Virus record (IMG/VR): IMGVR_UViG_3300050342_000044
Span: 1 to 29,162 of that record
Source: a virus
Length of the DNA: 29,162 nucleotides
Direction: 5' to 3' (one strand)
Below the pieces are notes generated by a model. The model had not been told where the DNA came from. It searched no databases and saw only the letters and a program-made list of their open reading frames with translations. Made by a program: the position numbers and the translations under genes. Shown here piece after piece: positions 1 through 7,818 of the stretch (position 1 is its first letter; each line of letters starts with the position of its first letter).

Positions 1-1
1 T

Positions 2-49
2 GATGCTGTTCTTCACATGGTTGCGATGAGGGAGCAGGCTAGACTCTGA
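2..49 (+). CDS. C-terminal end of an unidentified gene (cut by window edge)
   Basis: An open frame runs from the window edge to a TGA at 47-49 and would encode a 15-residue tail ending MREQARL. I do not recognise the protein. The next gene starts more than 100 bases on and carries its own TATA-like sequence, so this is probably the end of a separate upstream transcription unit. With only 15 codons visible the call is weak. Confidence 0.35.
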   Translation, partial: DAVLHMVAMREQARL

Positions 50-110
50 TTTGATGATTGGAAATCCGGGTTCGGAGCAACCATTTCAAAATGTTCGTTT
101 AAAGTAATGA

Positions 111-117
111 TTTATAC
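111..117 (+). promoter_or_regulatory. TATA-like box upstream of the surface protein gene
   Basis: TTTATAC lies about 41 bases before the ATG at 158 in an AT-rich gap. Archaeal TATA boxes sit about 25-30 bases before the transcription start, which would give a leader of roughly 15 bases. No clear Shine-Dalgarno sequence precedes the ATG. Confidence 0.35.
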
Positions 118-157
118 TTCACAAGGACAATAAATAGGCAGTACAGTTTTTCAACGT

Positions 158-1282
158 ATGAAGCGAAGAAGCTCGACAACTTTTATGATAGTTTTCATCG
201 CTATCGTATACAGCATTTCACCATGCTTTCCTTCAAGCTCTTATTCTGTCTCCTACTTTCTCCTTAAGAACTTCAGTAGTTCAGAAAAATATCGGCTTAA
301 CGTCGTTATACCCGAATCGCTTTACGAATATTACCGTGAGAAGTCCCATAGACAAGCCTCTATTCAAGACTTTTCAAAATTTATAACCCCCTATCCTCTT
401 CAACCCGTGGCGGATAGGCTTTGGGAGATATATAATAACCCCGAGGATTTTGCGAACGGGGTCCTGATGTTAGTGCATCAGATACCGTACAATGCAACAT
501 TGCCCGCTAAGTATCCCGTCGAGACAATGGTTGAAAATGTTGGAGATTGCGACTTATTCAGTTACATTGCGGCCTCAATAATGAAGGCGGGTGGACTTGA
601 CGTTGTTCTTTTATACTATGAAGACGAAGCTCACATGAATGTCGGTGTGCGTCTTCCAACCACGCCTCAAAACGCAAGAACATCAGTCTCTTTTGTTACA
701 TACAATAACATTCGCTACTACATAGCTGAATGCACCGGAAACAACTGGGCGACAGGCTGGAGAGTGGGTGAATGTCCAGAAAGTTTGAGGCAAGCTTCAT
801 GTAAAGTAATTCCACTTGAAGAATGTGAAGAATGGGCTCCTGGCCAAGTGTCTGCAAGCTACAGTGTCTTACAACCCTCAGCAATCTCCTTAACAGCGTC
901 TTCGAACTTCATCATAGAAGGAAGCACCATCACATTGTATGGACAACTTTCACCAGGGATGATGGACAAGTCAATAACAATTTATTTCAAAACGGGAGGC
1001 TCTCCATGGGATGTTTTGGCTGTCGTAAAGACAGATTTAAACGGGAAGTTTTCTTACAGCTGGAGTGCAAGGGGAACTGGAGTTTTCTATTTCCGGGCAA
1101 GCTGGTCTGGTGATAACGGATACGCGGGGGCAGACAGCCAGATAGTGGTATTAACCGTAATGTCTGGATTCTTTGTAGCTATTATCATAGCGGCAGTAGC
1201 CATAACCTTTTTGGGTGTAGTCCTTTTGGCATTGTCTCGTGAGTTTAATGTGGCTGGTGAGCTAGAACTTCCCAAAGTTTAA
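158..1282 (+). CDS. Secreted, membrane-anchored transglutaminase-like protein with Ig-like domain
   Basis: This 374-residue protein has an N-terminal hydrophobic signal/anchor (about residues 8-25) and a transglutaminase-like fold. Cys131 sits in VGDCDLFSYI, a typical setting for the catalytic Cys, and His159 (AHMNVGV) follows after a short strand. Residues about 243-333 form a beta-rich Ig-like domain of the kind that follows enzymatic domains in archaeal surface proteins, and residues about 337-360 form one membrane helix with a short cytoplasmic tail. This predicts a cell-surface protein facing outward. Proteins of this family can be peptidases or cross-linking enzymes; activity cannot be told from sequence. 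It belongs to the chromosomal flank, not to the virus. Confidence 0.75.
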   Translation: MKRRSSTTFMIVFIAIVYSISPCFPSSSYSVSYFLLKNFSSSEKYRLNVVIPESLYEYYREKSHRQASIQDFSKFITPYPLQPVADRLWEIYNNPEDFANGVLMLVHQIPYNATLPAKYPVETMVENVGDCDLFSYIAASIMKAGGLDVVLLYYEDEAHMNVGVRLPTTPQNARTSVSFVTYNNIRYYIAECTGNNWATGWRVGECPESLRQASCKVIPLEECEEWAPGQVSASYSVLQPSAISLTASSNFIIEGSTITLYGQLSPGMMDKSITIYFKTGGSPWDVLAVVKTDLNGKFSYSWSARGTGVFYFRASWSGDNGYAGADSQIVVLTVMSGFFVAIIIAAVAITFLGVVLLALSREFNVAGELELPKV

Positions 1283-1353
1283 GTTAAAGGAAAAGCTTTT
1301 ACATTCGGTTACTGCAGTCTATACATCAAATTTGTCGTGTTGAGTGGTAAATA

Positions 1354-2115
1354 ATGTTTATTGTGTTTATCATAGGAACAGCCGGATCTGGAAAATCAAC
1401 GCTCACTGCAGCTTTCAGCGAATGGCTAAGAATGTCTAAGCAAGATGTTTCGATAGTAAACTTGGATCCGGGCGCTTTAAACCTACCTTACACTCCAGAT
1501 GTCGACGCTAGAGATTATGTGGACGTAGAAAGCATTATGGAAAAATATGGGCTGGGGCCGAATGGTGCTCTGATAATGGCTGCTGATTTGCTGGCGGAGG
1601 AGGTTGAGGCCATTTCGAAAGAAATTGAAGATTTAAAGTCTGACATAGTTTTAGTGGATACTCCTGGGCAGATGGAGCTTTTCGCCTTCAGAGCCAGCGG
1701 CCCCTACATTGCAAGCGAGCTTACAAAGGAGCCAAAAGCCATAGTTTACCTCTTTGACGCTGTTTTCTCGTTAAACCCACTAAACTATGTTTCAAACCTC
1801 TTTCTTTCCGCAGCAGTTTACAGCCGCTTTTTCCTACCGCAGGTGCACGTGCTCTCTAAATGCGACCTACTCTCCGAGAACGATGTTAACAAAATTGTAG
1901 ACTGGTCTGCAAATCCCAAGACTTTGGAACACGCAATTGAACAAAAACTTGAAGGAACAAAACGTTTGTTAAGCAGAAACATGATGAAAGCCGTTTACCA
2001 GCTTGGCCTGCGTTTTCTCTTAATACCCGTATCAGCTAGAACAAATGAAGGGATGGTAAACTTTAACATGGCCTTGGAGCGAATACTAGCAGGTGGAGAT
2101 AAATACACATACTAA
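1354..2115 (+). CDS. GPN-loop GTPase, archaeal
   Basis: This 253-residue P-loop GTPase has a Walker A at residues 8-16 (GTAGSGKST), the Gly-Pro-Asn insert that names the family at 68-70, the G3 motif DTPGQ at 102-106 and the G4-like SKCD at 168-171. GPN-loop GTPases are dimeric and conserved across archaea and eukaryotes, where the eukaryotic members help assemble RNA polymerase; the archaeal role is less clear. The length is normal for the archaeal form and the gene looks intact. It ends 8 bases from the end of the convergent regulator gene. It is one of the best signs that the flank is archaeal. Confidence 0.92.
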   Translation: MFIVFIIGTAGSGKSTLTAAFSEWLRMSKQDVSIVNLDPGALNLPYTPDVDARDYVDVESIMEKYGLGPNGALIMAADLLAEEVEAISKEIEDLKSDIVLVDTPGQMELFAFRASGPYIASELTKEPKAIVYLFDAVFSLNPLNYVSNLFLSAAVYSRFFLPQVHVLSKCDLLSENDVNKIVDWSANPKTLEHAIEQKLEGTKRLLSRNMMKAVYQLGLRFLLIPVSARTNEGMVNFNMALERILAGGDKYTY

Positions 2116-2123
2116 CGGCATTT

Positions 2124-2750
2124 TTAACAGTCATCGAAAAGGGTCCACGCTGCAGCGGTAGCTCCATACTCAGCTAGATCTATTGAATCTGCGCCGCTGA
2201 CGATTATAACATCGTTTTCTTCGGGCTGGAAGACTTTAATGATACACTCAGCGGTTTTCGGAAAATCGCCAGCGAAATCCATATCCACCGATGGCACCGT
2301 AAGCCGGCCATCTTTGTAGACGAGCGTCACCGCCCCCCTTGCTCCGACTTTTACAGCGGAATCACGTTGCTCCATCCCTGACCTAATCTTATGCCCGCAG
2401 TTTTTTGCTAAAACCGCAAAATTGTATTTGGCATCTATGAGTTTGAAGTCCTTTACTTCCGCTTTTTTCAAAAAAGTTTTCTTGTACTCCTCCCAAATTT
2501 TACGCCCCTTCTCCGTCAGGGTGCAACCAATTCTTGACGTTGAAATCAAACCCGTGGCCTTCAGACGGTTAATTATTGTCCGTGTGGCACCTTGCCCTAT
2601 CCTAAGCTCCTCGGCAAGCTTTGTACGGCCTATAGATCTCTCAGCGATGAGTTCAAGGGATTTCAATACATGTAAAACAGAAAATGTTGGAGCTGGACCT
2701 GGAGCCTTCTCCTTTGAAATTCTTTCTAAGAGTTTCTTAATGCGCGGCAT
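2124..2750 (-). CDS. DUF4443-type winged-helix regulator
   Basis: The 208-residue product starts with a basic stretch and a winged helix-turn-helix (about residues 25-90, with SIGRTKLAEELRIGQGATRT as the helix pair and a wing near LISTSRIGCTLTEKG). The C-terminal half (about 115-208) is a separate alpha/beta domain ending in a Cys. This arrangement matches archaeal DUF4443 proteins, assumed to be DNA-binding regulators that may sense a small molecule; no ligand or target is known to me. It is transcribed towards the GPN GTPase gene and has a good TATA box about 30 bases upstream. Confidence 0.75.
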   Translation of the reverse strand: MPRIKKLLERISKEKAPGPAPTFSVLHVLKSLELIAERSIGRTKLAEELRIGQGATRTIINRLKATGLISTSRIGCTLTEKGRKIWEEYKKTFLKKAEVKDFKLIDAKYNFAVLAKNCGHKIRSGMEQRDSAVKVGARGAVTLVYKDGRLTVPSVDMDFAGDFPKTAECIIKVFQPEENDVIIVSGADSIDLAEYGATAAAWTLFDDC

Positions 2751-2777
2751 AAGTTCACAACTAATATCCAGCTAGCT

Positions 2778-2790
2778 CATAAATTATAAG
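2778..2790 (-). promoter_or_regulatory. TATA box of the DUF4443 regulator gene
   Basis: On the minus strand CTTATAATTTATG lies about 28-40 bases before the ATG at 2750. That spacing puts the transcription start almost at the start codon, giving a leaderless or nearly leaderless message, which is common in archaea. Confidence 0.5.
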
Positions 2791-2806
2791 AATTACCCAG
2801 AATTGA

Positions 2807-3169
2807 TCACTTTCTCGTGTAATACTCCCTTACGACACCTGCTGTCAATGTGATAAGCCCTACTGCCAGCAAATATATTAGTGGATAGATGAAAACTGAA
2901 AGCATAGACTCATAAGTTATTGTGGACGGCAGCATAGGTGAGAAGAACACTGTAATCCATGTGATTACAAAGGCTGCAATACAACCTATGCCCAATCCAA
3001 CCGACAACCCGTGAATAAAGCTGCTCCTATCTTCTTCATGGCGCGTTTTGTTCCCTTTTTGTTTTTCCTCAGTCTCTTTGATTTCTTCCTCCCTTTCTGT
3101 CTTCTCTGATTCTTTAACAGCTTGCTCGTTAAATGCTGATTCCTTAACTTCTATTTGCTCGCTTTCCAC
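2807..3169 (-). CDS. Small membrane protein with charged N-terminus
   Basis: The 120-residue product begins at a GTG. Residues 1-50 are very rich in Glu and Lys and probably disordered. Two hydrophobic helices follow, about residues 57-78 and 90-112, and the protein ends in a basic RKYYTR-like tail. I recognise no family. It is the last leftward gene before the block of rightward virus genes, so it could be the last host gene or a provirus-end gene expressed in the lysogen. An AT-rich promoter-like stretch (about 3200-3216) lies upstream on the minus strand. Confidence 0.6.
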   Translation of the reverse strand: MESEQIEVKESAFNEQAVKESEKTEREEEIKETEEKQKGNKTRHEEDRSSFIHGLSVGLGIGCIAAFVITWITVFFSPMLPSTITYESMLSVFIYPLIYLLAVGLITLTAGVVREYYTRK

Positions 3170-3236
3170 GGTTAACGCCCTTTTCGTGATTTGCTATTGG
3201 TGAATTAATAAAACTATTCGTCTTTGGATTATTATT

Positions 3237-4193
3237 TTGAATAAGGATTGCAAATCTAGATTTCACTTTAATCCAACTCTCTCCACAGGTCGGGGCGTCC
3301 AATCAGTCGCCTTGCTTAAATGGAGGGCCCGCGCCAAGGTAACTTTCACCTTGACGAACGGCGGGCGAAAATACTGTTGGCAGGCTGACGCCATCATTAT
3401 TCGCCGAGCGGACGTTCTAAAAGTTCACGACTACGCCCGGCAGCACTGTTGCCTCCGCGACTACCTGCTTATCCGACTTCCAATGAAAATCGGCTTGAGA
3501 ACAGGGGAAATATGCAGCCTCCGCGTTGAAGACATAAACTTTCAAGAGAGAACTTTCCAGGTTTTGGACAGCAAAAAGAAAAGATTGTATCCGCTGCCCC
3601 TTGACGCTGTAACGCTTCAGCTTATCCAGGACCTTGTTGGATCCCGCCGCGAAGGCTACGTTTTCACGCGGGACGTTTACAGCAGAAGCTGGAGCCATGT
3701 TAAAGCCGGTTTGCCTCTGAGGGTTGGAACAGTTGAGGTTCGAGTGAAAAGGATCGCTGAGGCTGCGGGCGTTAAAGGCTTCACTCCAAGGCTTCTAAGG
3801 CACTTTTTCGCGGCTGAGTGGCATAGGCGGGGCGGAAGCCTTGAACTTTTAAGGCGAATACTCCGCCATAAAAGCCTCGCCTACACCCAGTTCTACTTAA
3901 GCCGCCTCGTCTATTTTGAAGATTTGCAGGGCGAATATCAGAAGCTTCAAAGCGGGCCAATATTGGACGAGGCTTATACACCGAAGCAGCCCCCGCAAAC
4001 CCAGGTGACGCAGCCAACCCTTCCAGAAGTTTGCCGAACATGCGGCAACCTTCCAATCTGCAGGCTTGTGGATCAAATGCCCGTCTGGGCCACCGGCTGC
4101 CGATACTATAAAAGGGAGGTGGTTTCAGTTGAAAAAAACCGTTTTAGCCCACCATCGGCAGCCGGACGGGGCCCTATGCACATTCAACCCTAA
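3237..4193 (+). CDS. int: Tyrosine recombinase (provirus integrase) with Cys-rich tail
   Basis: The catalytic domain of a tyrosine recombinase is clear: Arg88 (GLRTGE), box II with Arg188-His189 (RLLRHFFA), His211 (LRHKS) and the nucleophile Tyr220 (TQFYL), nine residues after His211 as usual. The box II His is replaced by Arg185. The usual N-terminal core-binding domain is missing; the first 55 residues after the TTG start have an unusual composition, so the true start is uncertain. After the catalytic domain, about residues 262-290, four Cys (CRTC, then two more) suggest a zinc-binding tail. It would catalyse site-specific integration and excision. Its position beside host genes marks the left provirus end. 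Confidence 0.85.
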   Translation: MNKDCKSRFHFNPTLSTGRGVQSVALLKWRARAKVTFTLTNGGRKYCWQADAIIIRRADVLKVHDYARQHCCLRDYLLIRLPMKIGLRTGEICSLRVEDINFQERTFQVLDSKKKRLYPLPLDAVTLQLIQDLVGSRREGYVFTRDVYSRSWSHVKAGLPLRVGTVEVRVKRIAEAAGVKGFTPRLLRHFFAAEWHRRGGSLELLRRILRHKSLAYTQFYLSRLVYFEDLQGEYQKLQSGPILDEAYTPKQPPQTQVTQPTLPEVCRTCGNLPICRLVDQMPVWATGCRYYKREVVSVEKNRFSPPSAAGRGPMHIQP

Positions 4194-4314
4194 GTCCGGC
4201 GTTTACGACCAGCCCGTTGAAAAATGGATGAGGCGGGCGCATTTAGACTGGAAGAAAAGGCTGGAAAAACTGGAAAGGAGGGTTCTCGATGCAGCGGGGA
4301 AAAGTGTTGAATGA
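4129..4314 (+). CDS. Small basic helical protein, virus early region
   Basis: The start is a TTG at 4129, chosen because GGGAGGTGG at 4114-4122 is an excellent ribosome binding site six bases upstream; the frame overlaps the end of the integrase gene. The 61-residue product has a Trp- and Arg-rich middle (EKWMRRAHLDWKKRLEKLERR) that should form one amphipathic helix. I do not recognise it. Tight coupling to the integrase suggests co-translation. Confidence 0.6.
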   Translation: MKKTVLAHHRQPDGALCTFNPKSGVYDQPVEKWMRRAHLDWKKRLEKLERRVLDAAGKSVE

Positions 4315-4585
4315 AGCTCAGCTGTTGGCTGAAAGGATCAGCGACGCCTACGCTGAGGTTGGCTTGAAACAAATTCCCACAGACGGAGTTAACTTTGTTT
4401 TCGTTTTGATGAGAAGAGACGTTGACCAATTTCACTACGTTATGGTTGGGTTGGCCAATCCGCTTGATATTATCAACGATATTTTCAACACTTTAGTTGA
4501 CGCGGGGATAATGAGCCGAAGGCTTGCACGTGAAACTGTGCTGAAATGGGTTCTTGAACAGCTTGAAAAGGAGAGTTCCAAATGA
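4289..4585 (+). CDS. Hypothetical protein, virus early region
   Basis: This 98-residue protein starts at an ATG nine bases after a GGAGGG ribosome binding site and overlaps the preceding gene. It is mostly helical and acidic at its end (VLEQLEKESSK), with a hydrophobic strand NFVFVLMRR. No family was recognised. Its stop overlaps the next small gene, consistent with one polycistronic message. Confidence 0.6.
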   Translation: MQRGKVLNEAQLLAERISDAYAEVGLKQIPTDGVNFVFVLMRRDVDQFHYVMVGLANPLDIINDIFNTLVDAGIMSRRLARETVLKWVLEQLEKESSK

Positions 4586-4683
4586 AAGCCCGCAAACTCA
4601 TTGAAGACCTCATAAACACAAGGGAGTTTCAAAAGTTCTGCGACAGCTTTTGCCCACATAGGCGTGAAGGATCGCCGGCATGA
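4582..4683 (+). CDS. Very small protein (33 aa)
   Basis: ATG at 4582 overlaps the previous stop codon and is preceded by AAGGAGAG. The 33-residue product has a short amphipathic helix (MKARKLIEDLINTREFQKF) and two Cys. Support is the ribosome binding site and the overlapping layout; nothing is known about function. Confidence 0.4.
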   Translation: MKARKLIEDLINTREFQKFCDSFCPHRREGSPA

Positions 4684-4721
4684 TTGCCAGTTTTTCTGGT
4701 TCCGAGACTGGGTGACCGTGA

Positions 4722-4928
4722 ATGGTTGAGGCGCAGAAAGCTGTGATAAGTGTTGAGTGTTACTGCCCAGCTATTGATGACATGGTTATTATGATCGTTG
4801 AAGGCTCCGTTTACGGCAACGTTGTCCAAGGCACTGTGCTGGACTGCAGCCTCAACCACAAAAACTGCCACGCCCGGAAGTCACCGTATTGTAAGCTCGG
4901 AAAACCCACAATGATGAGCGTGAGGTAA
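4722..4928 (+). CDS. Small Cys-rich hypothetical protein
   Basis: The 68-residue product has an N-terminal beta-like half (VISVECYCPAIDDMVIMIVE) and a C-terminal half with Cys and His (DCSLNHKNCH, then PYC), suggesting a small metal-binding fold. No family recognised. It lies in the string of short rightward genes after the integrase and ends just before the next ATG. Confidence 0.5.
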   Translation: MVEAQKAVISVECYCPAIDDMVIMIVEGSVYGNVVQGTVLDCSLNHKNCHARKSPYCKLGKPTMMSVR

Positions 4929-4929
4929 C

Positions 4930-5097
4930 ATGCCCCGCTGTGTTGACTGTGCCAACTACCGGAAAAAGGACGGCTTCTGCAGCTGGTGCAACGCATACGT
5001 CACGCGAAAAAGCGCTGAGAAATCGTTGCGGTGCGACGGTTTCGCCCGCAGGAAATCTTCCCGAGGAAAGTTGGAGAAAGTTTTGGAGGTGAAATAA
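4930..5097 (+). CDS. Small zinc-finger-like protein
   Basis: The 55-residue product MPRCVDCANYRK carries CxxC at residues 4-7, a second CxxC at 16-19 (CSWC) and a further Cys near residue 34, followed by a basic tail. The two CxxC pairs spaced nine residues apart look like a small zinc ribbon or knuckle. It starts right after the previous stop and ends one base before the next gene's ATG. Confidence 0.6.
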   Translation: MPRCVDCANYRKKDGFCSWCNAYVTRKSAEKSLRCDGFARRKSSRGKLEKVLEVK

Positions 5098-5098
5098 G

Positions 5099-5428
5099 AT
5101 GCCGTTAACTGAAGAAGAATTTGAAAAACTTTACAAAGAACTTTACGAATATATTGCCCTAAAAAACAAAGACGAAGTTTCCAACATTATCCAAAAATAT
5201 GTTATCCTTGGTCCTGTGACTATTGAAACGGTTTCAAACAAGATACCTGAAGACTTGCGTAAAATGCTTGTGTTTGAAGACAAAGGCGATTATATCAAGA
5301 TAACTAAAGCTAGGTATCTCGATACGGAAAACTTCAAGCGAGTAGCCGAAATTGTCCGTAAAATCGGCGGAGACTACGTTAGCGCGGGCAAAGAAAGCCA
5401 CTTCCGCATACCCAAAAAGAAGGCGTAA
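5099..5428 (+). CDS. Hypothetical protein with possible winged-helix fold
   Basis: The ATG follows GGAGGTGAAATAAG, one of the strongest ribosome binding sites here. The 109-residue product is charged, with several helices and a strand-turn-strand near EDKGDYIKITK that could be the wing of a winged helix; DLRKMLVFEDKGDYIKITKA is reminiscent of the end of an HTH domain. A DNA-binding role is possible but not shown. I recognise no family. Confidence 0.6.
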   Translation: MPLTEEEFEKLYKELYEYIALKNKDEVSNIIQKYVILGPVTIETVSNKIPEDLRKMLVFEDKGDYIKITKARYLDTENFKRVAEIVRKIGGDYVSAGKESHFRIPKKKA

Positions 5429-5430
5429 CA

Positions 5431-5664
5431 ATGACCTGCGTCTGTAAAGGCTTATGCAAAACTTTTCCGTCGCCGCCAAGAGGACGCGGACTTTACAAAA
5501 CTCACTATTACTGTGGCAGGTGTGGTCATCCAATTCCAAAAAACGCAGCGATTAGATCACCCCTCGGCCCCGTCTGCCCCTGCTGCCATTCCCGTTTAAG
5601 GCGGAAGGCGAAAGCGCACAACCGGGCTAAGCCAATTATTGAACCTTTATTTTGGCCGGAATAG
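5431..5664 (+). CDS. Zinc-ribbon protein
   Basis: The 77-residue product has CVCKGLC at the start and two CxxC pairs, YYCGRCG and VCPCCH, about 20 residues apart, followed by a basic segment (RLRRKAKAHNRAK). This is the pattern of a treble-clef or zinc-ribbon nucleic acid binding protein. It starts three bases after the preceding stop and ends just ahead of the ATPase gene. Confidence 0.65.
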   Translation: MTCVCKGLCKTFPSPPRGRGLYKTHYYCGRCGHPIPKNAAIRSPLGPVCPCCHSRLRRKAKAHNRAKPIIEPLFWPE

Positions 5665-5699
5665 CTTGTCTCCCCCATCCGCCCAATGAAGGTGAAAAC

Positions 5700-7394
5700 A
5701 TGTTGCAACAGCCCCTCGAAGACCTAATCGAGGTTTTAGACAAGCAAATTGTTGGAGACTACAAAACCAAAGTTAGCGTTTTGTTGACGGGCGTAAGCGC
5801 TTACACTCCATGCCCGCTAAACCTCTATTTGAGGGGGACACCCGGCAGCGGTAAAAGCTACAACGCCACTCGTGTTTTGCGGATTTTCCCGAAAGAAGAC
5901 GTTTGGAAGATTGGAAAGCTTAGCCCAACAGCGCTTGTCCACCAGAGGGGCGAATTATACAGCGAGGACGGCTGCAAACTTGAGATGCCGAAACGCGAGG
6001 AATACGGCGACTTAAACGAGTATAGGAAGGCGCGACGCGAATACGAGGAGAAAGCTAGAAGCGGACATTACCGCGTCTTCATGCATGGGAAAATCCTGCT
6101 GTTTCTTGATGCACCTCACCCAGAAACCTTCCACATGTTGTATCCGATTCTAAGCCATGACGAGTGGGAAATCGACTACCGCATAACCGAGAAAACCAAG
6201 TGGGGAGGCCTTCAAACCAAACATGTGAAAATCGTCGGCTGGCCCGCAACGGTTTTCATAAGGGGCCGAGAGGAAACCGTTCCGGAAGAGTTTCGCCGCC
6301 GCTGCCTCATAGTTTGCCCCGAAGAGGGGAAGGAAAAGGTTGAAAAGGTTAACGCTTTAACGCATAAATTGAACGCTTACCCGTGGACTAAACGGGAAAT
6401 CGAGCTTGACTACGACCGGGCCAGAGTTTGGCTTTCAAACTTGAAAGCGAACCTTCTGAAGCTAGCGGACATCTGCATACCCTTCGAGGACATTGACAAG
6501 TTTTACCCGGCTGAAGTAACCGCGGACATGACTGAATTCAGCTTTCTCGAAAACTTCATCAAAACCATCGCAGCCCTCAACTATTACCAGAGGCCCCGCC
6601 TGAAAACCGACATGGGCGAAATCCTGCTAGCGTCGGAAAGCGACGTGAAAGACGGCTGGGCAATATTCCTAAACCTTTTCGAAACAAGCAGAACAGGCCT
6701 AAGCCAGCACCTTTTAGACTTCTACTACAAGTGCCTAGTGCCGCTTGGAAGCTTCCACACCAGCGAGGCTGTCGAAAAATACAATGAAACCTTCAAGCCT
6801 CGGCGCAGCAAGCGGACCATTGAAAACTACCTCAAAATCCTGGAGGAAACCAGCTACCTGACCAGCGACGAAGACCCCAACGACAAACGTAAACTGATCT
6901 ACAGGGCGATCCAAACACAGAAATTCGCGCAAAACCACGCAAATTCCGATTTTGCGCGAATTTTAACCTCCGATTTGCAAGAAAACTTTGAAAAATGGCG
7001 CAAAAATTTGCGAAACAATTTCCCTATTAATATAATAAATAAAGAGGATGGAACAGAAAAACCCGTCACGGTTGACCAGCTTCACACATATATAATATAT
7101 AATAAGACGTGTTTGCGCAAATTTTACAGCGTCTTTTACAGCCCTATTTTGGAAAAGAAACCTGAAATTCACGCAAAAATCGATTTTGCGCAAATTTACG
7201 CGAATTTGAAGCGTTTGGACAGAGTCGATAGGAAGATTCTTCCAACGGAGAAGTGTTGCCTCTGCGGTAAACATCCAGTAGACTATCAGGTTACATGGCT
7301 AGACGGCTCTTGGGACTTACTATGCGAAGAATGTGGAAGACAACTCGAAAAAATACACCAAGAGGGCAAACTAAATGGTGAAACCGAAAACTGA
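5700..7394 (+). CDS. AAA+ ATPase with winged-helix and zinc domains; probable viral replication protein
   Basis: I chose ATG 5700 because AAGGTGAAAAC precedes it. The 564-residue product has a Walker A at residues 46-53 (GTPGSGKS), a Walker B-like strand KILLFLDAPH, and RRRCLIV in the place of a sensor or arginine finger. A winged-helix-like segment follows (KPRRSKRTIENYLKILEETS), then a low-complexity linker coded by DNA with repeated GCGCAAATTT-like motifs, then CCLCG and LCEECG, a zinc ribbon. Such a layout fits a replicative helicase, helicase loader or initiator. It is the only ATPase seen in the early region. A protein acting on packaging or transposition is less likely. Confidence 0.65.
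   Translation: MLQQPLEDLIEVLDKQIVGDYKTKVSVLLTGVSAYTPCPLNLYLRGTPGSGKSYNATRVLRIFPKEDVWKIGKLSPTALVHQRGELYSEDGCKLEMPKREEYGDLNEYRKARREYEEKARSGHYRVFMHGKILLFLDAPHPETFHMLYPILSHDEWEIDYRITEKTKWGGLQTKHVKIVGWPATVFIRGREETVPEEFRRRCLIVCPEEGKEKVEKVNALTHKLNAYPWTKREIELDYDRARVWLSNLKANLLKLADICIPFEDIDKFYPAEVTADMTEFSFLENFIKTIAALNYYQRPRLKTDMGEILLASESDVKDGWAIFLNLFETSRTGLSQHLLDFYYKCLVPLGSFHTSEAVEKYNETFKPRRSKRTIENYLKILEETSYLTSDEDPNDKRKLIYRAIQTQKFAQNHANSDFARILTSDLQENFEKWRKNLRNNFPINIINKEDGTEKPVTVDQLHTYIIYNKTCLRKFYSVFYSPILEKKPEIHAKIDFAQIYANLKRLDRVDRKILPTEKCCLCGKHPVDYQVTWLDGSWDLLCEECGRQLEKIHQEGKLNGETEN
6921..7206. repeat. Iteron-like repeats and AT-rich tracts inside the ATPase gene (possible replication origin)
   Basis: Copies of a motif close to TTTTGCGCAAATTT occur at 6921-6934 (inverted), 6950-6963, 6998-7012 (partial palindrome), 7112-7126 and 7184-7198. 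The first two are perfect 14-base inverted copies with a 15-base gap. Between them lie two AT-only stretches, near 7025-7042 and 7086-7104. Initiator-binding iterons beside an AT-rich unwinding element, inside or next to the initiator gene, are a standard origin layout in plasmids and phages. Here the role is inferred. Confidence 0.5.
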
Positions 7395-7812
7395 TGAGGA
7401 ATTAATCCGTATCGCGGAAATTTTGCTTGACAGTTCTACTCAGAAGGCGCTTAGAGGCTTAGCATACCTGAGAGTTCTAAGGGATAGAATGAACAAGCGG
7501 GTGGGAAGCGCACAGTTCACTTTAACACATGTTAACACGCCAGAGTTTGGGACAAGCAAAAAGAAAAAGTGGCATCTGATTCCGCCCAAAGATGAACATA
7601 GTAATCCTGAACATCATATTATCGCTAAATGTTTCCATTGCGGTGAAATCTTCGAGAAGACAAACGAGTGTAAAAAGTGCCATCTCTACATTTGCCCTAA
7701 ATGCGGAAAATGCGGTTGCCAGCTAAGCGAAGAAGCGAGAAACGCGGTTTATTGCGTGCTTGAAAGCGTGTTTGGATACGTTCAGCTTGGTAAAAGCTAT
7801 TGGAGAGGTTGA
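7375..7812 (+). CDS. Zinc-ribbon protein following the ATPase
   Basis: The 145-residue protein overlaps the end of the ATPase gene by 20 bases. Its first half is helical (EELIRIAEILLDSSTQKALR). From about residue 84 it has a dense series of Cys pairs: CFHCG, CKKCH, CPKCGKCGC, enough for two zinc sites. The fold resembles rubredoxin-like or zinc-ribbon domains that bind nucleic acid or partner proteins. Overlap with the ATPase suggests they act together, perhaps in replication. Confidence 0.6.
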   Translation: MVKPKTDEELIRIAEILLDSSTQKALRGLAYLRVLRDRMNKRVGSAQFTLTHVNTPEFGTSKKKKWHLIPPKDEHSNPEHHIIAKCFHCGEIFEKTNECKKCHLYICPKCGKCGCQLSEEARNAVYCVLESVFGYVQLGKSYWRG

Positions 7813-7818
7813 TGTTGA

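Noticed and set aside
19-82. GGTTGC...GCAACC ends with TGATGA and CTGA inside, looking like a tRNA or C/D box RNA
   Set aside because: No T-loop or anticodon pattern of a tRNA; the box D would be CGGA and the terminal stem conflicts with the kink-turn pairing. It also overlaps a coding end.
3177-3420. Attachment site attL
   Set aside because: No tRNA 3' end or direct repeat could be shown, since the right end of the provirus lies outside the window; the region is only the likely place.
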